Part shown: positions 42,863 to 50,322 of the stretch, in pieces
Layout of the letters: the number at the start of each line of letters is the position of its first letter
Position numbering within the stretch: the first letter of the stretch is position 1
NCBI GenBank assembly: GCA_910583985.1
Contig: CAJTYA010000006.1
Location: forward strand, 1 to 64,000
Direction: 5' to 3'
Source: an uncultured Alistipes sp.
Lineage (GTDB): Bacteria; Bacteroidota; Bacteroidia; Bacteroidales; Rikenellaceae
Length of the DNA stretch: 64,000 bases
Position numbers and translations under genes: made by a program
Notes under the pieces: model-generated
The model's input: only the letters and a program-made list of their open reading frames with translations
Database searches by the model: none
Told to the model about the DNA's origin: nothing

Positions 42863-44761
42863 ATGGATAAGAAATCCCTTACAGGCCTGCTGATTATCGG
42901 AGTCATTCTCTTCGGTTTCAGTTGGTATAACAGCAAACGGCAACAGAAGTTCGCCCCGACGGAAACCGTCGCCGAAGTACAGGAGGCGATCCGGACGTCC
43001 GGTCTCGACGAGACGGCCGCCCTCCGTCCGGACAGCGCATCGGCAACCGGTGCCGAACAGGCGCTCCGGCAGCATATCGGCAACATGCTCTACGACGCCT
43101 CGCACGGCGACGAAACGTTCTATACGGTCGAAAACGACGTGATGAAAATCTCGTTCTCCAACAAGGGGGGACGCGTCGCCTCGGTCGAACTGAAGGATTA
43201 CCGGACGTATCTGAAAACGCCGTTGATCCTTTTCTCCGATTCGACCTCCGTGTTCGACCTTTCGTTCTTCATCAAGCAGGGCTACAACAACAGCCAGATC
43301 AACACCGGCGACTACTACTTCTCGACGGCGGGCGACACCTCCCCGGTCTTCGCTCCGGGCGAGACCCAGAAAGAGTTCGCCCTGAGGCTTTACGCGGACT
43401 CCGCGGCCTATGTCGAATACGTCTATACGATCCGCAAGGATAGTTACATGGTCGGGTTCGACATCCGGTTCGTCGGCATGGACCACCTGCTCTCGCCCAA
43501 CCAGAGCGACCTGAACATCACTTGGCAGAACGTGGGGCCGCAGAACGAAAAGGGCTTCGACAACGAGAACAACTACACGACCATCGCCTACAACTATCCC
43601 GGCGACGATTCGATCGAGGACCTCGGCATATCGAAAGAGAGCAAGGAGAAGACGATCAACTCGAAAATCAAATGGGTCGCCTTCAAGCAGCAGTTCTTCT
43701 CTTCGATCCTGATCGCCGGCAACGATTTCCAGAACGGTTCGATCGGCTACACCACCTTCGCACCGTCCGAGCACAAGATCAAGACGTTCCACGCCCAGTT
43801 GGCCGTGCCGTTCTCTCCGCAGACGGACCGGTACGGTTTCAGCTTCTATTTCGGGCCGAACAAATTCTCGGTGCTGAACCAGTACGACGATCTGCATTTG
43901 CAGAAACTCATCCCGTTAGGGGGATGGATCATCCGCTGGGTCAACCGCTGGCTGGTGATTCCAACCTTCGATTTCCTCGGACGGTACCTCACCAACTACG
44001 GACTGATTATCCTGCTGCTGACGATCTTCATCAAGATTCTCATCGCGCCGCTGACCTACAAGTCGTACCTCTCGACGGCCAAGATGCGGCTGCTCAAGCC
44101 CGAAATGGACCAGATCAACGCCAAATACCCCAAACAGGAAGACGCGATGAAAAAACAGCAGGCCATCATGGCGCTGTACAAAAGCGCGGGCGTGAATCCG
44201 ATGGGCGGTTGCATACCGATGCTCATCCAGTTCCCGATCCTCATCGCCATGTTCCGTTTCTTCCCGGCGTCGATCGAACTGCGGGGCAAGTCGTTCCTCT
44301 GGGCCGACGACCTCTCCTCCTACGACAGCATCCTGCACCTGCCTTTCAACATACCTTTCTACGGCGACCATGTGAGCCTGTTCGCGCTGTTGATGGCCGT
44401 ATCGGTGTTCGTCGCCTCGAAGATCAACTATTCGCAGACGGCGCAAACAGGTCCGCAGATGGCGGGTATGAAATTCATGATGCTGTATCTGATGCCGATC
44501 ATGCTGCTCTTCTGGTTCAACAACTACTCCAGCGGCTTGAGCTACTACTATCTGGTCAGCAACATCATCACCATCGGACAGACCTACGGGTTCCGGTACA
44601 TCGTCAACGAAGACAAGCTGCACCAGCGCATGAAAGAGAACGCCAAGAAACCGCGCAAGCTCAGCAAGTTCCAGCAGCGCTACGAGGAGATTCTCAAACA
44701 ACAGCAACAACTCAAGCAGCAACAGGCCAAACAGCAGGCGCCTGCCAAAAAACGGAAATAA
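42863..44761 (+). CDS. yidC: membrane protein insertase YidC
   Basis: 632 residues. N-terminal membrane anchor (about 5-20), a large periplasmic beta-domain (about 70-345), then the conserved insertase core from about 370 (YLTNYGLIILLLTIFIKILIAPLTYKSYLSTAKMRLLKPEMDQI..., GCIPMLIQFPILIAMFRFFP). The groove Lys/Arg is expected in the first core helix; K at IFIKILI fits. The tail after the last helix is very Gln/Lys rich (KQQQQLKQQQAKQQ), as in ribosome-contacting YidC tails. Inserts proteins into the inner membrane with or without SecYEG. Confidence 0.96.
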   Translation: MDKKSLTGLLIIGVILFGFSWYNSKRQQKFAPTETVAEVQEAIRTSGLDETAALRPDSASATGAEQALRQHIGNMLYDASHGDETFYTVENDVMKISFSNKGGRVASVELKDYRTYLKTPLILFSDSTSVFDLSFFIKQGYNNSQINTGDYYFSTAGDTSPVFAPGETQKEFALRLYADSAAYVEYVYTIRKDSYMVGFDIRFVGMDHLLSPNQSDLNITWQNVGPQNEKGFDNENNYTTIAYNYPGDDSIEDLGISKESKEKTINSKIKWVAFKQQFFSSILIAGNDFQNGSIGYTTFAPSEHKIKTFHAQLAVPFSPQTDRYGFSFYFGPNKFSVLNQYDDLHLQKLIPLGGWIIRWVNRWLVIPTFDFLGRYLTNYGLIILLLTIFIKILIAPLTYKSYLSTAKMRLLKPEMDQINAKYPKQEDAMKKQQAIMALYKSAGVNPMGGCIPMLIQFPILIAMFRFFPASIELRGKSFLWADDLSSYDSILHLPFNIPFYGDHVSLFALLMAVSVFVASKINYSQTAQTGPQMAGMKFMMLYLMPIMLLFWFNNYSSGLSYYYLVSNIITIGQTYGFRYIVNEDKLHQRMKENAKKPRKLSKFQQRYEEILKQQQQLKQQQAKQQAPAKKRK

Positions 44762-44816
44762 CCTCCCGCCCATACCGAAAAAGGAATCGCCGCGCGACGG
44801 TTCCTCGGCATACGAG

Positions 44817-44849
44817 AAGCGCCGGTCGAAAATTCGACCGGCGCTTTTT
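44817..44849 (+). terminator. intrinsic terminator after yidC
   Basis: A stem of up to 14 perfect pairs (44817-44830 with 44833-44846; realistically 11-12 pairs with a 6-base loop) followed by TTTTT. Ends the DUF349-pyrG-yidC transcript 56 bases after yidC. Confidence 0.9.
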
Positions 44850-45349
44850 CATACGACTTCCCCATCGCCCGATCCACCTCGGACGATGGAACGTCCCTTG
44901 TTGCGCCCAAGCAAAAACGAACGGAAACGCCGACAGCGAACGGTACGAGCCCCGAATCCCCGTCCGTCGGCAGGAGCCTCTTTATCGGCAAAAGAATACA
45001 TGGCATAGCGACTCGAAGAAGCCACCCTGAACGAGGCCTTTCGCCCATGATCGGCCCGAACAACCGGCAGACCGCATGTCCGCCCCTTCTGAAAGAGAAG
45101 TACCTTAAAGGAGTGATGCGATAAAATGTAAATCGCACATAAATAGCGGTTTATCCGTATATCCCCGAAGTAGAATAACGGTTATATCGCATGAAAAAGC
45201 ATCGTTCGGAAAGAATTGCATTACCTTGACTTTTTCCGAACTTTGCTTTTAACAGTCAGATTTTCTGTTTCTTGTACCTTGTTTCTCAGCAACGAACAAC
45301 TCCGATCGACGTATGTATTTCAAAAGATCCGGAGTGATGGCAAGAAGGC
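44850..45349. other. gene-free spacer before the recombinase remnant
   Basis: No recognisable gene. AT content rises after 45120. A possible old promoter, TTGAC near 45224 with ACTTTG near 45240, lies about 105 bases before the remnant. It may belong to the lost mobile element. Confidence 0.4.
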
Positions 45350-45712
45350 ACTCTCAAAGTCCTGTTCTGTCTGAAACGGCAGGCCGAGCAGAACGGTAAA
45401 GCTCCCGTCATGGGATACACTACCGTCGAGGGAACGATCTCGCCGTTCTGTGACAAACGATCGGTTTCCCAAAAGCTATGAGACGCTAAAACCTACAAAG
45501 CGTACGGCAAAAACGTCGCGGCCCGGCATATCGACGAGAAGCGGGACAACATCGAGCCCCATATCGGCAAGCAACACCTATCGCGTTGGCGACCGGGATG
45601 CGTATATGACTGCCGAAAAGGCCAAGGATGTGGGATCAGGATTCGGGGACGGTTATCGACTTTTACTGCGGATTTTCGACAGATATCCGGAAGAATCCGC
45701 CCAAAAACGGAG
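45350..45712 (+). pseudogene. N-terminal remnant of a Bacteroidota tyrosine recombinase (integrase)
   Basis: In one frame the plus strand reads TLKVLFCLKRQAEQNGKAPVMG, then TTVEGTISPFCDKRSVSQKL-stop-DAKTYKAYGKN and AARHIDEKRDNIEPHIGKQ. The stop is TGA exactly where the family has Trp (LWD.K...GKN). After a frameshift near 45573 it continues NTYRVGDRDAYMTAEKAKDV then GFGDGYRLLLRIFDRYPEE. These match, in order, the arm-binding and SAM-like core-binding N-terminal domains of transposon integrases. The start codon is lost, and no catalytic domain (R-H-R-Y) follows before the hydrolase gene at 45820. It is a decayed mobile-element gene. Confidence 0.85.
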
Positions 45713-45819
45713 GGTCCCGATCCGAAGACCGGACACAACCCGTCAGGATCGGACATATCGCGTGTCGGGTCCGTCACAGCGCTTGCCGTCCGACCTTCAG
45801 CGAAAAAGGAGGGAAGCCC

Positions 45820-46740
45820 TCAGACATGCCGGTCATCCGCCCACTCGGTCATCACGGTCAGCACCCGTGTCCGCACGGGCAAGGCCGACAGGACCAGATC
45901 GTGCAGGCCGCCTTCGATCCGCTTCAGAGCGACATCGCCGCCCAGACGAGGCGCATAGCGCCGGATATCCTCGACATCGAGCACGGTATCGCTGCTCCGG
46001 AACGACTCCGACCACGTTTTTCCGTAAGCCGACCGGGCCGAAAACAGAACCAGCACCGGCACCCGGATGTCCAGCCCCCGCTTCAGCCTGCGCTGCCCGC
46101 GAAGCACGGCCCCGAGCCATGCGAAATAGAGCGGAATGCCCTCCCTCGGTTTCCACGCCAGATTGAAATCCCATTCGCCTTTCGCTCCGCAATACACGCT
46201 GTCGAAATAGAACGGCGACAACTCGTTTTTCATCGAAGCGTACGGTCGCACGCGCCCCCAAAGGGCAGCGAGGGGAATCGCGATCTTCCGGTTGAACCAT
46301 CCGGTATTGAACTCGAAAAAAGGACTGTTCAGAATCAACCGGTCGATATGTTCCCTTTTCGCTCCGTCCGCCATATACAGGGCGGCGAGCAGTCCGCCGG
46401 TGGAATGTCCCATCAACACGATACGCCGGACGCCCTGCTCGCGGATGCGGTCGATCGCCCGGTCTATTTCCTCGTAATATTCGTGCATATCGCGACAATA
46501 GTCGGGGTGTTGTCCCGGCCGCATCGAACGGCCGTATTTTCGCAGATCGAGCGCATGGAAATTCCATCCCCGATCGACGAACCGCCGGGCCATGTGCACC
46601 TGAAAGAAATAGTCGACATAGCCGTGCAGGTACAACACGGCTTTCAGGGTAGGGTGCTCGCTGCGGAACGACACCAGCGTAGCCTCCGCTTTTCCTTCGT
46701 AGTCGTCTCCGAGCGCTATTTTTTCGATATGTTCTTTCAT
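45820..46740 (-). CDS. alpha/beta hydrolase (S33-type lipase/esterase-like)
   Basis: 306 residues from MKEHIEKIALGDDYEGKAEATLVSFR; longer in-frame starts pass through promoter repeats. Order of elements: oxyanion region LYLHGYVDYFFQVHMARRF, then DLRKYGRSMRPGQHPDY, nucleophile elbow VLMGHSTGGLLAALY (Ser in GHSTG), an acidic residue near VLVLFSARSAYGKTW, and His near IEGGLHDLVLS. No signal peptide, so probably cytoplasmic. Resembles monoacylglycerol-lipase/lysophospholipase-like hydrolases; the substrate is unknown. Divergent from the oxidoreductase at 47033. Confidence 0.85.
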   Translation of the reverse strand: MKEHIEKIALGDDYEGKAEATLVSFRSEHPTLKAVLYLHGYVDYFFQVHMARRFVDRGWNFHALDLRKYGRSMRPGQHPDYCRDMHEYYEEIDRAIDRIREQGVRRIVLMGHSTGGLLAALYMADGAKREHIDRLILNSPFFEFNTGWFNRKIAIPLAALWGRVRPYASMKNELSPFYFDSVYCGAKGEWDFNLAWKPREGIPLYFAWLGAVLRGQRRLKRGLDIRVPVLVLFSARSAYGKTWSESFRSSDTVLDVEDIRRYAPRLGGDVALKRIEGGLHDLVLSALPVRTRVLTVMTEWADDRHV

Positions 46741-46761
46741 GGCAGAAGGATTGGTCTTCAA

Positions 46762-46769
46762 CAAATATA
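46762..46769 (-). promoter_or_regulatory. -7 box of the hydrolase promoter
   Basis: TATATTTG on the minus strand, 21 bases before the start codon. Similar boxes recur at 46848-46855 and 46936-46943 inside the tandem repeat. Confidence 0.55.
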
Positions 46770-46775
46770 CCGAAT

Positions 46776-46946
46776 TATATTCGTAGAAAAGAATAGAGAA
46801 TGTGGAACCGAAACCCGGTTCGCAGCGGCACAGCCGGGTCTTCGAGTCAAATATATCCTTAAATATATTCGACGAAAAGAATAGCGAATATCGGGCCGAA
46901 GTCCGGTTCGCGACGGCGAAGCCGATTCTTTGAGTCAAATGTAGCA
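46776..46946. repeat. diverged tandem repeat, two 83-base units (period 88) plus a partial third
   Basis: Unit A 46776-46858 and unit B 46864-46946 align end to end without large gaps: TATATTCG, then GAAAAGAATAG.GAAT near the left, CCGGTTCGC in the middle, and GAGTCAAAT at the right. About three quarters of positions agree by eye. A tail-only copy (GTCTTC..CAAATATA) lies at 46753-46770, next to the hydrolase start. Each copy ends in a minus-strand TAnnTTTG box. The repeat fills most of the 292-base divergent region. Confidence 0.72.
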
Positions 46947-46997
46947 AATCACGGGCCCGATCCGTAACGGGAACAGATGCATTTTCATATATTTTTT

Positions 46998-47005
46998 TAC
47001 CTTTG
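46998..47005 (+). promoter_or_regulatory. -7 box of the oxidoreductase promoter
   Basis: TACCTTTG, 27 bases before the ATG at 47033. No convincing -33 element is seen. Confidence 0.5.
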
Positions 47006-47032
47006 TTAACGACAAAATCAATCGACAACGAC

Positions 47033-48193
47033 ATGAACTCGAAACTGAAAATGGGCATGATCGGCGGAGGAAACGGCGCATTCATCGGCGCCATTCACCG
47101 GGCCGCCGCACTGATGGATAACCGGATCGAACTCGTCTGCGGATGTTTCAGCAGCAAACCCGACGTCTCGATAGCCTCCGGGCGGGAATATTGCCTGCCC
47201 GACGACAGGATATACGCCTCCTACGAGGAGATGATCGTCCGCGAAGCGGCGCTTCCGGAAGGCGTCCGGATGGATTTCGTCTCCATCGTCACGCCCAACA
47301 TGCTGCACTTCGGACCGGCGATGCTGGCGCTCGAACACGGGTTCGACGTCGTGCTCGACAAACCGATGACCTTTTCGCTCGACGAAGCCGTTCGTCTGAG
47401 GGACAAAGTACGGGAAACGGGACGGACGCTGGCCCTGACCCATACCTATTCGGGCTACCCGGCCGTCAAGGAAGCACGGGAGCGTTTCGCCCGCGGCGAC
47501 TTCGGAAAAATCCGCAAAATCTACGTCGAATATCCGCAAGGATGGCTCGCCACGCGCGTCGAACTGGAGAAAGGTTCGAATGCCGGATGGCGCACCGACC
47601 CCGCACGGGCCGGGAAGGGCGGCTGCATGGGCGACATCGGCACCCATGCCCTGCAACTGGCCGAATACGTGTCGGGACAGCGTTGCACGGCCCTGTGCGC
47701 ATCGCTGAACGCCGTCGTCGAGGGCCGGACATTGGACGACGACGGAGCGGCCCTGCTGCGATTCGACGGCGGGGCGACCGGCGTATTGATCGCCACGCAG
47801 GTCGCCGCGGGAGAGGAGAACTCGCTCAATATCCGCGTGTACGGAGAGAAAGGCGGCATCGAATGGTCGCAAATGGAACCCAATTCGTTGTACGTGAAAT
47901 GGAGCGACCGGCCGATGGAGGTCGTTCGCACCGGCAACGGCTATATGGGCGCCGCAGCGAAAGCCAATACACGCACGCCGGGCGGGCATCCCGAAGGCTA
48001 CATCGAAGCCTTCGCCAATATTTACCGGAACTTCGCACTTGCCATACAGGCCCGCAAAGCTGGCCGGCCCACTGATCCGGCGGCGGATTTCCCCGATGCC
48101 GAAGACGGTGTGCGCGGCATGCAGTTCATCGAAACGGTCGTCCGTTCCGGGTATGACGACACCCGGAAATGGACTCCGTGGGTGACGGAATGA
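47033..48193 (+). CDS. Gfo/Idh/MocA-family oxidoreductase
   Basis: 386 residues from the ATG at 47033; a TTG 30 bases upstream overlaps the -7 box and is rejected. Rossmann start KMGMIGGGNGAFIGAIHRAAA, then DFVSIVTPNMLHFGPAMLALEHGFDVVLDKPMTF, the DKP variant of the family EKP motif with the catalytic-region Lys. The C-terminal half holds GGCMGDIGTHALQLAEYVSG, the GDIG-H signature. NAD(P)-dependent oxidation or reduction of a sugar or sugar-like substrate, not predictable here. A terminator follows. Confidence 0.9.
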   Translation: MNSKLKMGMIGGGNGAFIGAIHRAAALMDNRIELVCGCFSSKPDVSIASGREYCLPDDRIYASYEEMIVREAALPEGVRMDFVSIVTPNMLHFGPAMLALEHGFDVVLDKPMTFSLDEAVRLRDKVRETGRTLALTHTYSGYPAVKEARERFARGDFGKIRKIYVEYPQGWLATRVELEKGSNAGWRTDPARAGKGGCMGDIGTHALQLAEYVSGQRCTALCASLNAVVEGRTLDDDGAALLRFDGGATGVLIATQVAAGEENSLNIRVYGEKGGIEWSQMEPNSLYVKWSDRPMEVVRTGNGYMGAAAKANTRTPGGHPEGYIEAFANIYRNFALAIQARKAGRPTDPAADFPDAEDGVRGMQFIETVVRSGYDDTRKWTPWVTE

Positions 48194-48214
48194 TCCCGAC
48201 CGAACGCGTAACGA

Positions 48215-48255
48215 CGTCCCCCTTCCGACGATAGATCGAAAGGGGGACGCTTTTT
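48215..48255 (+). terminator. intrinsic terminator of the oxidoreductase gene
   Basis: Ten-pair perfect stem (48215-48224 with 48240-48249), then CTTTTTC, 22 bases after the stop. Confidence 0.82.
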
Positions 48256-49151
48256 CGGCGGCAACGGTTCGTTTCGACCGAATGCGATACGAAGTTTCCG
48301 ACGATAATCCCCCATGCGAGAACCATATCCGCGAATACAACATTCGGACGGAACGAAACCTCCGCAAACGAGGTCGCCGACCCCGCGAGGACTATGCCCG
48401 AAGACAGGCCGCCTACACGGCTTTCGGCACGGCCGCCGCAGTCGCAGGGCGCGACGCCGTACAGCGGAAATCCACCGAACGCCGGGGATGCAGGGATGCG
48501 GGGATGCAATGCCGGATATTCGTACCGACGGCCGCAGGATCGCAGATCGTCATCCTCGACGCCGGAATATCCGCCCGGCTCTCTCCGGGGCATGCAACCG
48601 CCCTTTCCGTCGTCCAAAAAGCCGACGGACAGAAACGACTGCGCATCAGGGCAGGGTTGCGAAAGGTCCGAGCCTCGGCCTGCGGTTCGAGGCAAACGAC
48701 TTACCTACACCCCATAGTATACACCGTCCCGCTCCGCCGAAACGAAACGTCCTTCCGGAGTCGATATTCGAGCTCCGGATAGAGTCATGATGCGGACGGC
48801 GGTCTACCGTTCGGACACGAATCGAACGATTTCGTCCGGGACGCGAATCACCTAAACAAGCATACATCCGAGTTTTTCGATGCGAACGAACGCTCTGCAA
48901 GACTCCATATCGCAGCGTCGAAAGCGAACGGTCTGCTACTCCCCGTCGTCGGCACCGGAACACGGACGAACGGCGGAACGGTATTCCTGCCGAGGACCGA
49001 CCGGGCTTCGGATCGTTTCGGACGGACAAACGAGCGGCGGGGTAGGAGCGTGCGGCGGATGCGCGCCTCTTTCGAAGACATGCCGATGACAATCGGTCGG
49101 CTCCTCGAAACGGAGAACGTGCAGAGGTGCTTTTCGCCGGAGGAGAGCAAC
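48256..49151. other. 896-base gene-free spacer
   Basis: Between two convergent, terminated operons. Short frames on both strands are Arg/Pro/Ser rich and match nothing I recognise. GC is as high as in genes. No promoter box of the local type stands out. Confidence 0.5.
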
Positions 49152-49185
49152 GAAAAAGGACGTCTGCGATGACAGGCGCCCTTTT
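49152..49185 (-). terminator. intrinsic terminator of the nadK-uppS-bamA-ompH operon
   Basis: Nine-pair stem with one G-U (49154-49162 with 49177-49185); on the minus strand it runs into CCTTTTTCG, 45 bases after the last ompH stop. Confidence 0.7.
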
Positions 49186-49229
49186 CCCATACCGGAACGC
49201 GACAGCCGTCGCATTCTGCGGTCTATTCC

Positions 49230-49775
49230 TTAATTGGCTGCCGAGGCATCCGCCGCCGGCTTGTCTTTCAGATTCAGTTCTTTTTTAATCAACGGGAACA
49301 CATCCGTAACGGACGAGCTCTGGAAAGCCAACGGACCGCTCTCGGTGTTGAAAATCAACGTGAAGCCGTTATCGTTTCCGATCTTGTCGATCGCTTTCTG
49401 AGCCTTTTCGAACAGAGGCGTCAGCAATTCGGCCTGCGTCTTCTGGTACTGCTGGGCAGCCACCTGACTCAATTCCTGATAGCGGGTCTGCAGGTCGTTC
49501 AGCTCTTTGGTCTTCATCTGGCTGACCGCTTCGGAATAAGTCGCCGAATTTTTCTGGAAATCCTGCAACTTCGTATTGAATTCGACCTGTACGGCATCGA
49601 GCTGGTCCGTGAGTTCCTTCTGCAAAGCCTGAAGTTTCAGGTCGGCCGAATCCTTTTCGGGCATGAGCATCACCACTTCGGATACGTTGATCACCCCGAA
49701 TTTCTGAGCCTGAACGGCCGCGGAACCCGCGAACAGGAAAGCCGCTGCCAGCGTCAATTTTGCAAATGTTTTCAT
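49230..49775 (-). CDS. OmpH/Skp-family periplasmic chaperone 2
   Basis: 181 residues from MKTFAKLTLAAAFLFAGSAAVQAQ, which gives a clean signal peptide; an ATG 9 bases upstream is possible. After cleavage come KFGVINVSEVVMLMPEKDSADL, then a long helical hairpin (about 45-125) rich in Gln, Leu and Lys, and a closing strand FTLIFNTESGPLAFQSSSVTDV. This is the Skp layout of a beta-stranded body and coiled-coil tentacles. Holds unfolded outer-membrane proteins. Paralogue of the adjacent gene; both follow bamA. Confidence 0.9.
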   Translation of the reverse strand: MKTFAKLTLAAAFLFAGSAAVQAQKFGVINVSEVVMLMPEKDSADLKLQALQKELTDQLDAVQVEFNTKLQDFQKNSATYSEAVSQMKTKELNDLQTRYQELSQVAAQQYQKTQAELLTPLFEKAQKAIDKIGNDNGFTLIFNTESGPLAFQSSSVTDVFPLIKKELNLKDKPAADASAAN

Positions 49776-49793
49776 AAAATCCATCAAGTTAGT

Positions 49794-50303
49794 TTATTGT
49801 TTCAGTAAATTGATAATCTCTTCCGTTTTATCCAGTTCGGGCGCATAGTAGAGCAACGTCTGGTTGTTGGTCCGGTCGATAATCATGCCCAGAGCGTTGT
49901 CTTTGGCATACTTGTCGATCACGGCGAATACCTTGTCCTGGATGGGTTTGATGAGTTCCACGCGCTTTTTCATCAGGTCGCCTTCCGGCCCCAGCACATC
50001 TTGCTGGTATTTGTTGATTTCGCGTTCGCGGGTGACGATTTCGTCTTCCCGACGGTTGCGGTTCGTTTCCGAAAGATAGGCTTTCTGCGCCTGGTAGTTT
50101 TCGTACATCTCATCCAGACCGGCGAAAGCCTGTTCGACGTTTTTGCGGTACTGCGCCGCCAGATTGTCCAGTTGCTCGATGGCGGCGTTATAATCGTCGA
50201 GGGACTTGAAAACGCTTTCGGAATTGATAAAGGCATAATTCTGTGCCCGAAGTCCGGAAGCGGCACACAGGGCGCAGGCTAACGATACGATTAGTTTTTT
50301 CAT
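49794..50303 (-). CDS. OmpH/Skp-family periplasmic chaperone 1
   Basis: 169 residues. Signal peptide MKKLIVSLACALCAASGLRAQ, then NYAFINSESVFKSLDDYNAA, coiled-coil arms (about 40-120), and ALGMIIDRTNNQTLLYYAPELDKTEEIINLL as the C-terminal body. Starts 19 bases after bamA on the same transcript. Sequence identity with the second copy is low, so the two may have different clients or form mixed trimers (inference). Confidence 0.9.
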   Translation of the reverse strand: MKKLIVSLACALCAASGLRAQNYAFINSESVFKSLDDYNAAIEQLDNLAAQYRKNVEQAFAGLDEMYENYQAQKAYLSETNRNRREDEIVTREREINKYQQDVLGPEGDLMKKRVELIKPIQDKVFAVIDKYAKDNALGMIIDRTNNQTLLYYAPELDKTEEIINLLKQ

Positions 50304-50322
50304 GATGCGGAATCTGTATTGG

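Noticed and set aside
45450..46166. 238-codon plus-strand frame as an intact gene
   Set aside because: Only about 45 residues near its middle are meaningful, as the second piece of the broken recombinase. The start is in the wrong frame and the 3' half is antisense to the hydrolase.
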